Origin: a candidate division WOR-3 bacterium
GTDB lineage: Bacteria > Hydrothermota > Tepidihabitantia > Tepidihabitantales > Tepidihabitantaceae
Assembly (NCBI GenBank): GCA_013177935.1
Contig: JABLXZ010000001.1
Coordinates: forward strand, 450,191-514,190
DNA length: 64,000 nucleotides
Reading direction: 5' to 3'
A program made the position numbers and the translations under genes. The notes beneath the pieces are model-generated. The model had not been told where the DNA came from. It did no database searches and worked only from the letters and a program-made list of their open reading frames with translations. The number at the start of each line of letters is the position of its first letter. Within the stretch, counting starts at the first letter, position 1. Shown here one piece after another: positions 1 to 7,388 of this stretch.

Positions 1-821
1 TTCCGGTTTGCCTCAAGCAGTTGGGGTTCTACACCCATAAAAGTCGCGGCATCAACAACCCGGGATTTTGCCTCTTCTCTCAAAGCATTAAGCCACTCTT
101 TACCCGCCTCAGAACGCAGAAGGTGATGGTCAATAATGAGGAGTCCAGTAGCCTGTGCGAGCCGGACACCATTGGCAAAAGCCCGCGCCCGGGTCTCTTT
201 ATCCAAAACCGAGAGATAAATCGGTGGTCCAGCAACAAAAACCACATCGGGTTTCCAGGCGATTATTGCATCAACCGACGCTTCGTCAAGCAACTGAATG
301 TCTGAACCGTGGACAAAAACTTCAACACCATCCCTCACTCTGGTCATCATCACCCTACCCCGACCTTCAGTTCCATGCTGAACCGGCAGAGAAAAACTGA
401 TTTCACCAGCGTTTTTGGCATCGGCTTCAACCACCCTTTCCCCCAGAGTCTGCGCAAATGTGCAAAACCTCTCCTCCATCAAGCGGGTGTTGCCGGTTCG
501 ACCCTTAACCCAGAGGAAAGCCGCACTCAGTCTGGCTGCAAAATCGGCAAGGCTAATTTGATACGAGTCGGGTTCGGAGAGCGGCGCATGGTCACCATGA
601 AAATGGCTGATAACAACATCGGTTGCCATTTTAACCTCATCGAGAATTCTATCCCTTATACCTGCCGCCTGAGCAATCTCATCCTTATGGGGCGGTAATC
701 CATATCGTCGCGGTGCCAGTGCAACACCCGGGTCAATCAATACCCTTCTACTAACCGTTTCCACGACACAGCACATACTGCGGACACCAAGCGACTCAAC
801 GCCCAGAACTCTTATTTTCAT
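1..821 (-). CDS. Metallo-beta-lactamase-fold hydrolase, UPF0282-like (3' end outside window)
   Basis: The minus-strand frame is open from an ATG at 821 to the window edge, about 273 residues, so the C-terminus is missing. The product begins MKIRVLGVESLG and contains SHFHGDH near residue 75, the HxHxDH metal-binding signature of the metallo-beta-lactamase fold, followed later by a DHH-containing stretch. The overall look (an N-terminal GVESLGVRSM segment, then LIDPG, then HFHGDH) fits the uncharacterised UPF0282 family, best known from archaea. Substrate unknown. It is divergent from the aminotransferase gene. The plus-strand frames over this region are shadows. Family call is from memory of motifs, not a search. 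Confidence 0.75.
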   Translation of the reverse strand, partial: MKIRVLGVESLGVRSMCCVVETVSRRVLIDPGVALAPRRYGLPPHKDEIAQAAGIRDRILDEVKMATDVVISHFHGDHAPLSEPDSYQISLADFAARLSAAFLWVKGRTGNTRLMEERFCTFAQTLGERVVEADAKNAGEISFSLPVQHGTEGRGRVMMTRVRDGVEVFVHGSDIQLLDEASVDAIIAWKPDVVFVAGPPIYLSVLDKETRARAFANGVRLAQATGLLIIDHHLLRSEAGKEWLNALREEAKSRVVDAATFMGVEPQLLEANR

Positions 822-830
822 CGCCCTTTC

Positions 831-858
831 AGCATACCGACCTTTTCAGTTTAAGCAA
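831..858 (-). promoter_or_regulatory. Candidate promoter of the MBL-fold gene
   Basis: Read on the minus strand: TTGCTT (858-853), 16-bp spacer, TATGCT (836-831), then 9 bp to the ATG at 821. The -35 is weak, so this is supported mainly by agreement with the other 16-bp-spacer promoters here. Confidence 0.3.
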
Positions 859-873
859 CCCTTTCCGATTATA

Positions 874-901
874 TTGACTTCAACCGCATCCCGCATAAAT
901 T
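874..901 (+). promoter_or_regulatory. Candidate leaderless promoter of dat
   Basis: TTGACT (874-879), 16-bp spacer, TAAATT (896-901), then 7 bp to the ATG at 909. There is no Shine-Dalgarno sequence before that ATG, so transcription should start at or within a base or two of the start codon. Confidence 0.5.
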
Positions 902-908
902 ATTCCCG

Positions 909-1805
909 ATGAACCAGGAATCAGATTTCTGTTATATCCGCTCGGTTGACTATCCGGACGGTGCGATACTGCCCAAAAGGGTTGCACGGATTTCGCCTGA
1001 TGACCGGGGTTTTTACTTCGCAGACGGCGTTTATGAGGTAATCCGAACCTATCAGGGCAGACTTTTCCATTTCCACGACCATCTAACACGGTTTAAGAAC
1101 AGTTTGCAGGCGGTACGGATTAATCTCCCGGATATAGACCGTATTGAGCAAATTTGCTACGAACTGCTCCGCTATAACAACCTGACTAATGCCGATGCCT
1201 TTTTTTACATACAGGTAACACGCGGTGTCAGCCCCCGCAACCTTCTTTTCCCTTCGCCCGCGCCGACGCCCACCCTATACATTTCAGTAATGCCCATCAC
1301 GCCACCAATTGCCGAACGAAAAGATGGCATTAAGGTTATCACTGTCCCTGACATCCGCTGGCACCGCTGTGACATCAAGGCGATTGGACTCTTGCCCAGC
1401 GTCCTTGCCCGTCAGGCTGCGGCTGAAGCCGGTGCCCAGGAGGCGCTCTTTGTTCGCGATGGCATTGTTACTGAAGGCACCCACACCAATCTGTTTGGCG
1501 TTAAACAGGGTACGGTTATCACCCATCCCCTCAACAACCATATTCTGCCCGGTGTCACCCGGATTGTTTTATTAAAACTTTGCGCCCGACTTCAACTACC
1601 GCTTCGTGAAACAACGCTTACCGAATCCGAGCTGTACCAGCAGGACGAACTGTTTGTCACCAGCACCACCTGGGAGGTGGTACCGATAGTTGAGGTTAAC
1701 ACGAAACCAATCGGTTCTGGTAAACCCGGTCCGATAACGCGCAAATTACAAGAAGAGTTCGGAAAATATGTCCGGGAAATCGTCGAGCAAAGCAATTCCG
1801 CTTGA
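909..1805 (+). CDS. dat: D-amino-acid aminotransferase (class IV PLP aminotransferase)
   Basis: A 298-residue fold-type IV PLP enzyme, expected in the cytoplasm, probably interconverting D-alanine and D-glutamate for peptidoglycan. The segment FADGVYEVIRTYQGRLF (residues 37-53) is the family's N-terminal signature. WHRCDIKAIGLL (151-162) holds the Schiff-base lysine K157 in the RCDIK context typical of D-alanine transaminases rather than branched-chain enzymes (which usually have RN..K). TEGTHTNLFGV near 190 and LPGVTR near 215 are the other cofactor-binding signatures. Length matches the family. A branched-chain or 4-amino-4-deoxychorismate lyase role is less likely. Confidence 0.85.
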   Translation: MNQESDFCYIRSVDYPDGAILPKRVARISPDDRGFYFADGVYEVIRTYQGRLFHFHDHLTRFKNSLQAVRINLPDIDRIEQICYELLRYNNLTNADAFFYIQVTRGVSPRNLLFPSPAPTPTLYISVMPITPPIAERKDGIKVITVPDIRWHRCDIKAIGLLPSVLARQAAAEAGAQEALFVRDGIVTEGTHTNLFGVKQGTVITHPLNNHILPGVTRIVLLKLCARLQLPLRETTLTESELYQQDELFVTSTTWEVVPIVEVNTKPIGSGKPGPITRKLQEEFGKYVREIVEQSNSA

Positions 1806-1839
1806 CCGCTTACTTACAATCGGCTACACTCATTCTGCT

Positions 1840-3516
1840 ATGAAAACCCCAAAAGTATTACTCCTCCTCACTGTACTTCTGGTTGCTTCTGGTGCCAGCC
1901 AGATTCCCTTACCAAATGCCCCAGACTGGAGTTCCATTGACACTGACTACTCGACCGGCGGTGCCTTTGCCGATATCGACGGCAATGGCTATCTGGACTT
2001 TTGCATTTCCAATGGTAACGATATGGCAGCGAACTCCAACTCGGTCTATTTCAATCAAAATGGCATCCTGGAAACTATTGCCTCCTGGCGGTCATCAGAC
2101 CGGGGCTATTTTGGCCACTGCTACACCGGTGATATTGACAACGATGGTGACCAGGACTTTGCGGTCGCTTATCTTGGCGACTATACGAGCCCGAGCGAAC
2201 TCCGCGTCCGGGTTTACCGTAACACCGGCACCGGCCTTGAGTCACTTCCCTTCTGGAAGGCAAAAGACTCGGTCTCTTCGTTTGACTGCTGTCTTGGCGA
2301 CTTTGACCTTGATGGTGACCTTGACCTTGCCATCAGCGCCGGTGATGCCTATCGGCGCCAGATGGACCGGGTGCGGATTTACCGCAACAATCACGGCGCA
2401 TTCGACACCCTGCCCTGCTGGTACGCTAAACTGGACACCGCTTCGGATGCAATCCGCTTTGCCGATATCGACAACGACGGCGACCTTGACCTGTTCGTGG
2501 GCCACCAGCGCAAGGTGGTAATGTACCGCAACAATAATGGCTCTTTTGACACGGTTCCTCAATGGGTTGTGCGCCGGGGAATCGGCTGGGTTCTGCGTCT
2601 GGAACTCGGCGATTACGACCAGGATGGTTATCTTGACCTTGCTCTTGCCGCCAATGACCAGCTTGGCGACCCGAACTGCATCAAAGTTTTCCACAACAAT
2701 CAGGGTACGCTCGATACGGTTGCCGCCCTTACGATGCAAACCCGAGGGACATCACTTTACTCCTCCTGCGTTGCCTGGGGCGATGTAAATGGCGACGGAT
2801 TTCCTGAACTGGCAGCCGGTGGCTGGTGGAAACCGGTTGTGGTCTATCTCAACCGCGGTGGCATTCTTGACACACTACCAACCTGGTCCTGGCAGCCCTC
2901 TAATCCGAACAACCTTGTTTGTGAAGCGTTGCTCTGGACCGATGTGCGCAACCGCTTTCTCGTTCCCATTATTGAGCGCCAGAATGGCGATGGTATCCGA
3001 AAACTTTTTAACCTTATGAACCGACCGATTCAATTTCTCGACAGCGTGAAGATTAACGATTCAATTGTCCCGATTTCTGCATACTGTTACGACCCCCATC
3101 TCGCCTGGTGTAGTTTTGCCACACCTCCACCATCAGGAACCGAAAATGTTGTATTCTACTACCGTTACTCCACCAATCCGGACCTTGCCGTTACCAACTG
3201 GGCACAAACTCCAGGCAACCACCTTTTCTTAAACACCACACCCACGGCAATTACGCAAAATCAACAACCAGTCCGACAAAATGTTCGCACCATTTCTGTC
3301 AAACCCAATCCCGCGTCCGGACCGGTCCTGCTCACAACTTCCGGACCAACACCATCAACCATCGAAATTTATTCTCAGGACGGCAGACTAATAGAAAAAC
3401 TGTTTATCAAGCAAAGTTCCAAAGTCTGGTACAATCGCAAACTGCCCAACGGTGTTTACTTCATCAAGGCTACTGGATATGCACCGGTAAAATTTTTGCG
3501 GGTCGAAAGTAAATAA
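1840..3516 (+). CDS. Secreted VCBS/FG-GAP repeat protein with C-terminal sorting domain
   Basis: The product has 558 residues from the ATG at 1840, chosen because a signal peptide (KTPKVLLLLTVLLVASGASQ) follows it directly; the frame is open further up to 1768. The body is a series of about seven blades carrying acidic calcium-loop motifs such as DIDGNGYLDF, DIDNDGDQDF, DFDLDGDLDL and DYDQDGYLDL, typical of FG-GAP/VCBS beta-propellers. The last ~75 residues (KPNPASG, then YSQDGRLI, then LPNGVYFIKA) are a Por-secretion type A sorting domain. It is therefore expected on the cell surface or released. Ligand unknown. It overlaps nothing and sits 34 bp after dat. Confidence 0.8.
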   Translation: MKTPKVLLLLTVLLVASGASQIPLPNAPDWSSIDTDYSTGGAFADIDGNGYLDFCISNGNDMAANSNSVYFNQNGILETIASWRSSDRGYFGHCYTGDIDNDGDQDFAVAYLGDYTSPSELRVRVYRNTGTGLESLPFWKAKDSVSSFDCCLGDFDLDGDLDLAISAGDAYRRQMDRVRIYRNNHGAFDTLPCWYAKLDTASDAIRFADIDNDGDLDLFVGHQRKVVMYRNNNGSFDTVPQWVVRRGIGWVLRLELGDYDQDGYLDLALAANDQLGDPNCIKVFHNNQGTLDTVAALTMQTRGTSLYSSCVAWGDVNGDGFPELAAGGWWKPVVVYLNRGGILDTLPTWSWQPSNPNNLVCEALLWTDVRNRFLVPIIERQNGDGIRKLFNLMNRPIQFLDSVKINDSIVPISAYCYDPHLAWCSFATPPPSGTENVVFYYRYSTNPDLAVTNWAQTPGNHLFLNTTPTAITQNQQPVRQNVRTISVKPNPASGPVLLTTSGPTPSTIEIYSQDGRLIEKLFIKQSSKVWYNRKLPNGVYFIKATGYAPVKFLRVESK

Positions 3517-3525
3517 GAGGTGATT

Positions 3526-4311
3526 ATGGCTTCACCCGAACAGATTCCCGGTGAACTGCTCAACCGCATCGCCCGTTTCGGCCGGCTTTACCTCCTTGAA
3601 ACGGTAACATCAACCAATGATTATGCCTTCTCGCTTGCCGGAAAAAAAGAACCTGCTATCATCGTCGCTCAAAAACAGACCAAAGGCCGGGGCCGATTTC
3701 GCCGCCGCTGGTTTGCTGACGAAAACAGCCTGACCTTCTCCCTTTTACTCTTTCCCCAAATAAACCAGTCCACCCTGTCTTTTTCGCCTGCGGCAATAAC
3801 CCAGATTGCGGGCTTGGCGCTCTGTCAGACCATTGAAACTCTGCCCCTCAACGCCGATACACACTCCTTACCCAAACCAACGCTCCGCTGGCCCAATGAT
3901 GTCCTCCTTGACGCGAAAAAAGTTGCCGGAATCCTCTGTGAACAACGAAACCAGGCGCTGGTATTGGGCGTTGGTGTCAATGTCAATCAGACATCAATAC
4001 CCGAAAACCTGCCGGAAGCGACATCCCTTTTTCTCATATACCACCAGCCCATTGACCGGATGGTACTTCTGGAAAAATTTCTCACCAACCTCTTCACCCT
4101 TCTGGAAAAATTGCAGCACGACCGGAAAACCATCTGGGATGAAGTCCGTTCCCGCTCCGCAATCATCCATCACCGGGTTGAGATTAAAACCCTGTTGCGT
4201 CGTTATGTCGGCACGGTCATTGACATTGATGATGAAGGTCGGGTTATTCTTCGCACCGACTCTGGCAAACTGGCATTGTTCAGCGCCGGTCAGGTTCGTC
4301 AACTCCGATGA
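3526..4311 (+). CDS. birA: Biotin--[acetyl-CoA-carboxylase] ligase, single-domain
   Basis: A 261-residue enzyme that adenylates biotin and attaches it to the lysine of biotin carrier domains. Signatures: VTSTNDYA, KQTKGRGRFRRRWF (biotinyl-AMP loop, GRGR), LRWPNDVLLDAKKVAGILCE and GVGVNVNQ. No N-terminal winged-helix domain is present, so it is a group I ligase that should not repress transcription. ATG 3526 is preferred over an in-frame GTG at 3520 because AGAGG at 3516-3520 is ideally placed for it. It overlaps coaX by ATGA and starts a cofactor/tRNA-modification operon. Confidence 0.9.
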   Translation: MASPEQIPGELLNRIARFGRLYLLETVTSTNDYAFSLAGKKEPAIIVAQKQTKGRGRFRRRWFADENSLTFSLLLFPQINQSTLSFSPAAITQIAGLALCQTIETLPLNADTHSLPKPTLRWPNDVLLDAKKVAGILCEQRNQALVLGVGVNVNQTSIPENLPEATSLFLIYHQPIDRMVLLEKFLTNLFTLLEKLQHDRKTIWDEVRSRSAIIHHRVEIKTLLRRYVGTVIDIDDEGRVILRTDSGKLALFSAGQVRQLR

Positions 4312-5042
4312 TTCTCACCGTCCTTGTCGGTAACTTTAACACCCGCATCATCTTATGGGATAAAAATCGTATCAAGATGCGGAAAATCGTTCCCACAAAC
4401 CAGGTGTTAGACCGGCTGAATCGGCTCATCCCTGACCGTGCGCTGAAAGGCGCCGCAATCGCTTCGGTCGTGCCCAAAGTTACCCTGAATTTATATCGCG
4501 TCCTATGTCAGCACACCAAAACCTTACTGGTCACCACCCGCACCTCCACCCCCCTGAAAATTGTTTACCGCCGGAAGTTGCTCGGTAGCGACCGGCTCTG
4601 TGCTGCGGTCGGTGGCTTTCTCCGGTATCAACAGGACCTGATTATCATTGACTTCGGCACCGCTATAACCTTCAACATCGTCCACTACCAAGAAAAAACA
4701 TTGCTCGGTGGTCCAATTTTGCCCGGTACCCGGATAATGCTCACCGCCCTTGCTGACCACACCGCGCGGTTGCCGATGGTTAAAATGCAGCCGCGCGAAA
4801 ATCCAATTGTTAGAACTACCAGCAGCGCCATCCAGTCAGGTGTTTTTAACCTAATCCTCGGTGGCATTAACCGTATAATTGAACAAATCCGCTGCCGGAC
4901 AAATGTGCGTTATCAGATTATCGCCACCGGTGGCGAAGCACAATTTTTTAGTAAAAAATGTCAACTGATTAACAAAGTTGACCCGGAACTCACCAGTTTC
5001 GGGTTGGCTCAAATATACTACTTTAACCGGAGGACAAAATGA
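4308..5042 (+). CDS. coaX: Type III pantothenate kinase (altered N-terminal phosphate motif)
   Basis: A 244-residue ASKHA-fold protein for the first step of CoA synthesis. Conserved pieces are SVVP, LLGSDRLCA (pantothenate-binding GxDR), IDFGTAITF (general-base aspartate), GGPILPG, TTSSAIQSGVF and ATGGEAQFF. Unusually, the N-terminal motif normally written DxGNT reads LVGNFN (residues 6-11): the family's aspartate is leucine and the threonine is phenylalanine. The protein may have lower activity or a changed cation dependence. Start ATG overlaps the birA stop. It is the only pantothenate kinase visible, while panB and panC lie about 19 kb away. Confidence 0.85.
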   Translation: MILTVLVGNFNTRIILWDKNRIKMRKIVPTNQVLDRLNRLIPDRALKGAAIASVVPKVTLNLYRVLCQHTKTLLVTTRTSTPLKIVYRRKLLGSDRLCAAVGGFLRYQQDLIIIDFGTAITFNIVHYQEKTLLGGPILPGTRIMLTALADHTARLPMVKMQPRENPIVRTTSSAIQSGVFNLILGGINRIIEQIRCRTNVRYQIIATGGEAQFFSKKCQLINKVDPELTSFGLAQIYYFNRRTK

Positions 5043-5599
5043 ATCCCACTAATAGAACAGGTGTCTTTATCGATGTTCAGAATGTTCAGGAAACATTTGA
5101 AAGACAGGGTAAAGAGGTTCGTTACGATGCGGTTATCCGTCACATACTGACCACAGGAAACCGGGAACGGGAAAGTTGTAAGTTCGTCGCGTTCGTCCCA
5201 TTCCGTCGTGACGATGAACGGCGCCAGCGTTTGATTGACGCCCTTTCGTTTCAGGGTTACCGGGTGGTTGCTAAACCGGTGCGCGAAAGACCGGACGGCA
5301 CAATCAAAGCGAATATGGACATTGAAATCACCCTTGAGATTCTCTCAATGAGTGACTGGCTTGACGAAATTGTCCTTGTAACCGGGGATGGCGATTTTGT
5401 CGCTCTTGTCGACTGGCTCTCAAAACGGGGTAAGCGCGTTATATCAATCGGCTTGGGCAGAGGGTTCACCTCAGTTGAATTGATTCGCGCCTGTGACGAA
5501 TACATTAACCTTGATGAGATTGAAGGAGCGGTGAAGGCACAATTTCCCAATAAGGAGTGGGAACAACCACCGCAGGGAAATCCACCGCCTGTATTATGA
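5039..5599 (+). CDS. NYN-domain (PIN-like) protein, LabA/DUF88 family
   Basis: A 186-residue protein with the NYN fold, related to PIN nucleases and suspected to cut or bind RNA. Visible acidic active-site positions are FIDVQN (D12), the NMDIEIT stretch and VTGDGDF, followed by RGKRVISIG; this pattern of four acidic residues is the family hallmark. A good GGAGG precedes the ATG at 5039. It sits inside birA-coaX-NYN-tsaB with overlapping ends (its TGA overlaps the tsaB ATG), so it is co-translated with a tRNA-modification gene. The substrate cannot be told from sequence. Confidence 0.8.
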   Translation: MNPTNRTGVFIDVQNVQETFERQGKEVRYDAVIRHILTTGNRERESCKFVAFVPFRRDDERRQRLIDALSFQGYRVVAKPVRERPDGTIKANMDIEITLEILSMSDWLDEIVLVTGDGDFVALVDWLSKRGKRVISIGLGRGFTSVELIRACDEYINLDEIEGAVKAQFPNKEWEQPPQGNPPPVL

Positions 5600-6288
5600 A
5601 TCCGGTTTATCTCGTCCTCGACACCAGTGGTATTCGTACCGCGCTGGCACTGGTAAAAGACGATAAACCGGTTTACGAAACTGCAACCACCGCACCCTAT
5701 GGCCATAATGAAAAACTGCTCGATTTAATTAAAGAAGCGCTTGACCAGACCGGGCTAACATTAAAGCACATCACCGCAATCGGTCTCACCATTGGTCCTG
5801 GTATGTTCACATCCCTCCGGGTGGGATTAAGTGTCGCAAAAGGACTTGCCTTAACCGCAAAACTGCCTGTTAAAGGGGTTAATACACTTTATGCCCTTGC
5901 CGCAACTGCGGGTGAACATTCCCGACCGGTGCTGGCGTTAATTGATGCCCGGCGCGCTCAACTCTATGCCGGTTTGTACTATGAAGGCAACGCCCTTTTA
6001 AGACCGACAGTTCTCTCCCCGGAACAACTACCAGTAATCATTTCGCAACTCCAGTTGACCACCGCTCCACTCGGGATTGCCGGTGACGGCGCTCCAATTG
6101 CTATGCCATTTCTCAACAAACTCGGTATCGCTATTGAGCGTACTGGCGTCCTGTATCCGTCCCCAATTACGGTGGCGCAAATCGCCCGAAAACTCCTTGA
6201 CCGGGAAGGACCAGACGATATTAACGAACTTGAACCACTTTACCTGCGCCGTACCGATGCCGAATTAAAACGGGCTGGTACCGGTTAA
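5596..6288 (+). CDS. tsaB: tRNA threonylcarbamoyladenosine synthesis protein TsaB
   Basis: The product is 230 residues from ATG 5596 (MNPVYLVLDTSG), chosen because it overlaps the preceding stop as ATGA; the frame is open upstream to 5557. TsaB is the non-catalytic ASKHA partner of TsaD in t6A37 synthesis. LDTSG, the YGHNEKLLDLI segment and LTIGPGMFTSLRVGLSVAKGL (residues ~68-88) are the usual TsaB signatures. It ends convergently with the porin gene on a shared TTAA (6285-6288). Confidence 0.9.
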   Translation: MNPVYLVLDTSGIRTALALVKDDKPVYETATTAPYGHNEKLLDLIKEALDQTGLTLKHITAIGLTIGPGMFTSLRVGLSVAKGLALTAKLPVKGVNTLYALAATAGEHSRPVLALIDARRAQLYAGLYYEGNALLRPTVLSPEQLPVIISQLQLTTAPLGIAGDGAPIAMPFLNKLGIAIERTGVLYPSPITVAQIARKLLDREGPDDINELEPLYLRRTDAELKRAGTG

Positions 6289-7259
6289 AGCACCGCCTGT
6301 AACTGTGCAATCACACCCTGATACCCCCAATCGCCAATCAGGGTGTGATACTGATAACCGATGAGGACCTTCAACCTTCCCTCAATAATATCCAGTCCCA
6401 GTGAAGCAAGCGCCCGACCCTGGAATTTGCCGTTATCCCGGGAAATCATTTCCAGCCGGGCTCCCGGTACAAAAAAACCAAAATCGTTACTTCCTTCAAT
6501 AAATCCCGCAAGCGTCACCCGGTTCTGAAATCGCCGGTAAACCAACTCCATTTGAGACAAAAAGCCCTTTTCCTGCAGTCGTGCCTCACCCGCAAGCCCT
6601 AACCAGCGCACCGCCTCCGGATAAACCCACCCGTAATATCCACTAACACCAAACCAGATGTTCTTCTCCGAAAAAGGCTTGCCGAGAAAACGACCACTGA
6701 TATCCTTCCAGCCGTTGTTGTCCCCATTATTTGGCCCTGACCCATTGACAACGGTGCCAAACAGCCGGTAATCAAATTCTCCCGGACAGGGCGGAGCATA
6801 GGACAAAGTTAGTCCAATATCCCGGATATCACCTGGTTTTAGTACCTCTGAATACAGAAGCGAATAGTCCTCCAGTCTCAAATCCTGCTCCCGGGTTTCG
6901 CTCTCAAAATTAAGCGGGGTTTTAAACTGTCCAAGGCGCAGCGCCAGTCCGTTTTCCCACCGGAAATCGACAAAAAGGTCACGCAGATAGAGACGGCTAA
7001 AATCAAACTCCATCCGGGCACTAACACCTTTCGCCACCTGACCGTTCAATCCAAAGACCGCCAGCTGTCTTTGAAACTCAAACCCGGTTGTTACCCAGCC
7101 CCTATTGTCTATTCCCTCCCAGAACAGGGCATAGGCTTTAACAACGCCATCAACCGTCAATCGGTCCGGTACTACGGTGATTTCCGCATACAAACGGGAA
7201 TTGGGCTGATACATTACAATTACTGCAACCACCCAGAAAAGAATTGCCCTGCGCCCCAC
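6285..7259 (-). CDS. Outer-membrane porin, phosphate-selective porin O/P-like
   Basis: The 324-residue protein has a signal peptide at residues 1-25 (ending near RLYAEI), then alternating hydrophobic/aromatic strands as in a beta-barrel. LALRLGQFKTPLNFE near 105 strongly resembles the OprO/OprP family. The C-terminus ends in ...AQLQAVL rather than a terminal aromatic. It probably lets small solutes through the outer membrane; selectivity is unknown. The GTG start at 7259 has AAGGTGA upstream and lies 25 bp after the tRNA-Sec 3' end on the same strand, so the two may share a transcript. Confidence 0.65.
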   Translation of the reverse strand: MGRRAILFWVVAVIVMYQPNSRLYAEITVVPDRLTVDGVVKAYALFWEGIDNRGWVTTGFEFQRQLAVFGLNGQVAKGVSARMEFDFSRLYLRDLFVDFRWENGLALRLGQFKTPLNFESETREQDLRLEDYSLLYSEVLKPGDIRDIGLTLSYAPPCPGEFDYRLFGTVVNGSGPNNGDNNGWKDISGRFLGKPFSEKNIWFGVSGYYGWVYPEAVRWLGLAGEARLQEKGFLSQMELVYRRFQNRVTLAGFIEGSNDFGFFVPGARLEMISRDNGKFQGRALASLGLDIIEGRLKVLIGYQYHTLIGDWGYQGVIAQLQAVL

Positions 7260-7283
7260 TAAGTCACCTTCTTATCCCAAAAC

Positions 7284-7378
7284 TGGCGGAGGCGGGTAGG
7301 AATCGAACCTACCGGTCCACTTATCGCAGACCATACGGATTTGAAGTCCGCCAGGCACACCAGCACCCATCCGCCTCC
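7284..7378 (-). tRNA. selC: tRNA-Sec (anticodon UCA), CCA encoded
   Basis: Minus strand, 95 nt with CCA. The structure folds as 8-bp acceptor GGAGGCGG/CCGCCTCC (8 + 5 arrangement), a 6-bp D stem with a 4-nt loop (GGGTGC/GTGCCT, with wobbles), anticodon stem GCGGA/TCCGT with loop CTTCAAA giving UCA, a long variable arm (GGTC/GACC), T arm GTAGG-TTCGATT-CCTAC, discriminator G and CCA at 7286-7284. Long acceptor, long D stem and UCA together are diagnostic of selenocysteine tRNA. It starts 11 nt after the stop of the upstream SBBP gene. No selA, selB or selD is in the window. Confidence 0.93.
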
Positions 7379-7388
7379 GCATAAACCG

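Noticed and set aside
21-698. Overlapping plus-strand ORFs at the left edge
   Set aside because: They lie opposite an intact metallo-beta-lactamase-fold gene on the minus strand with a clear HFHGDH motif and have no recognisable features themselves.
2242-2739. Minus-strand ORF within the VCBS gene
   Set aside because: It mirrors the repeated D.DGD codons of the real gene and has no independent motif or ribosome-binding site.
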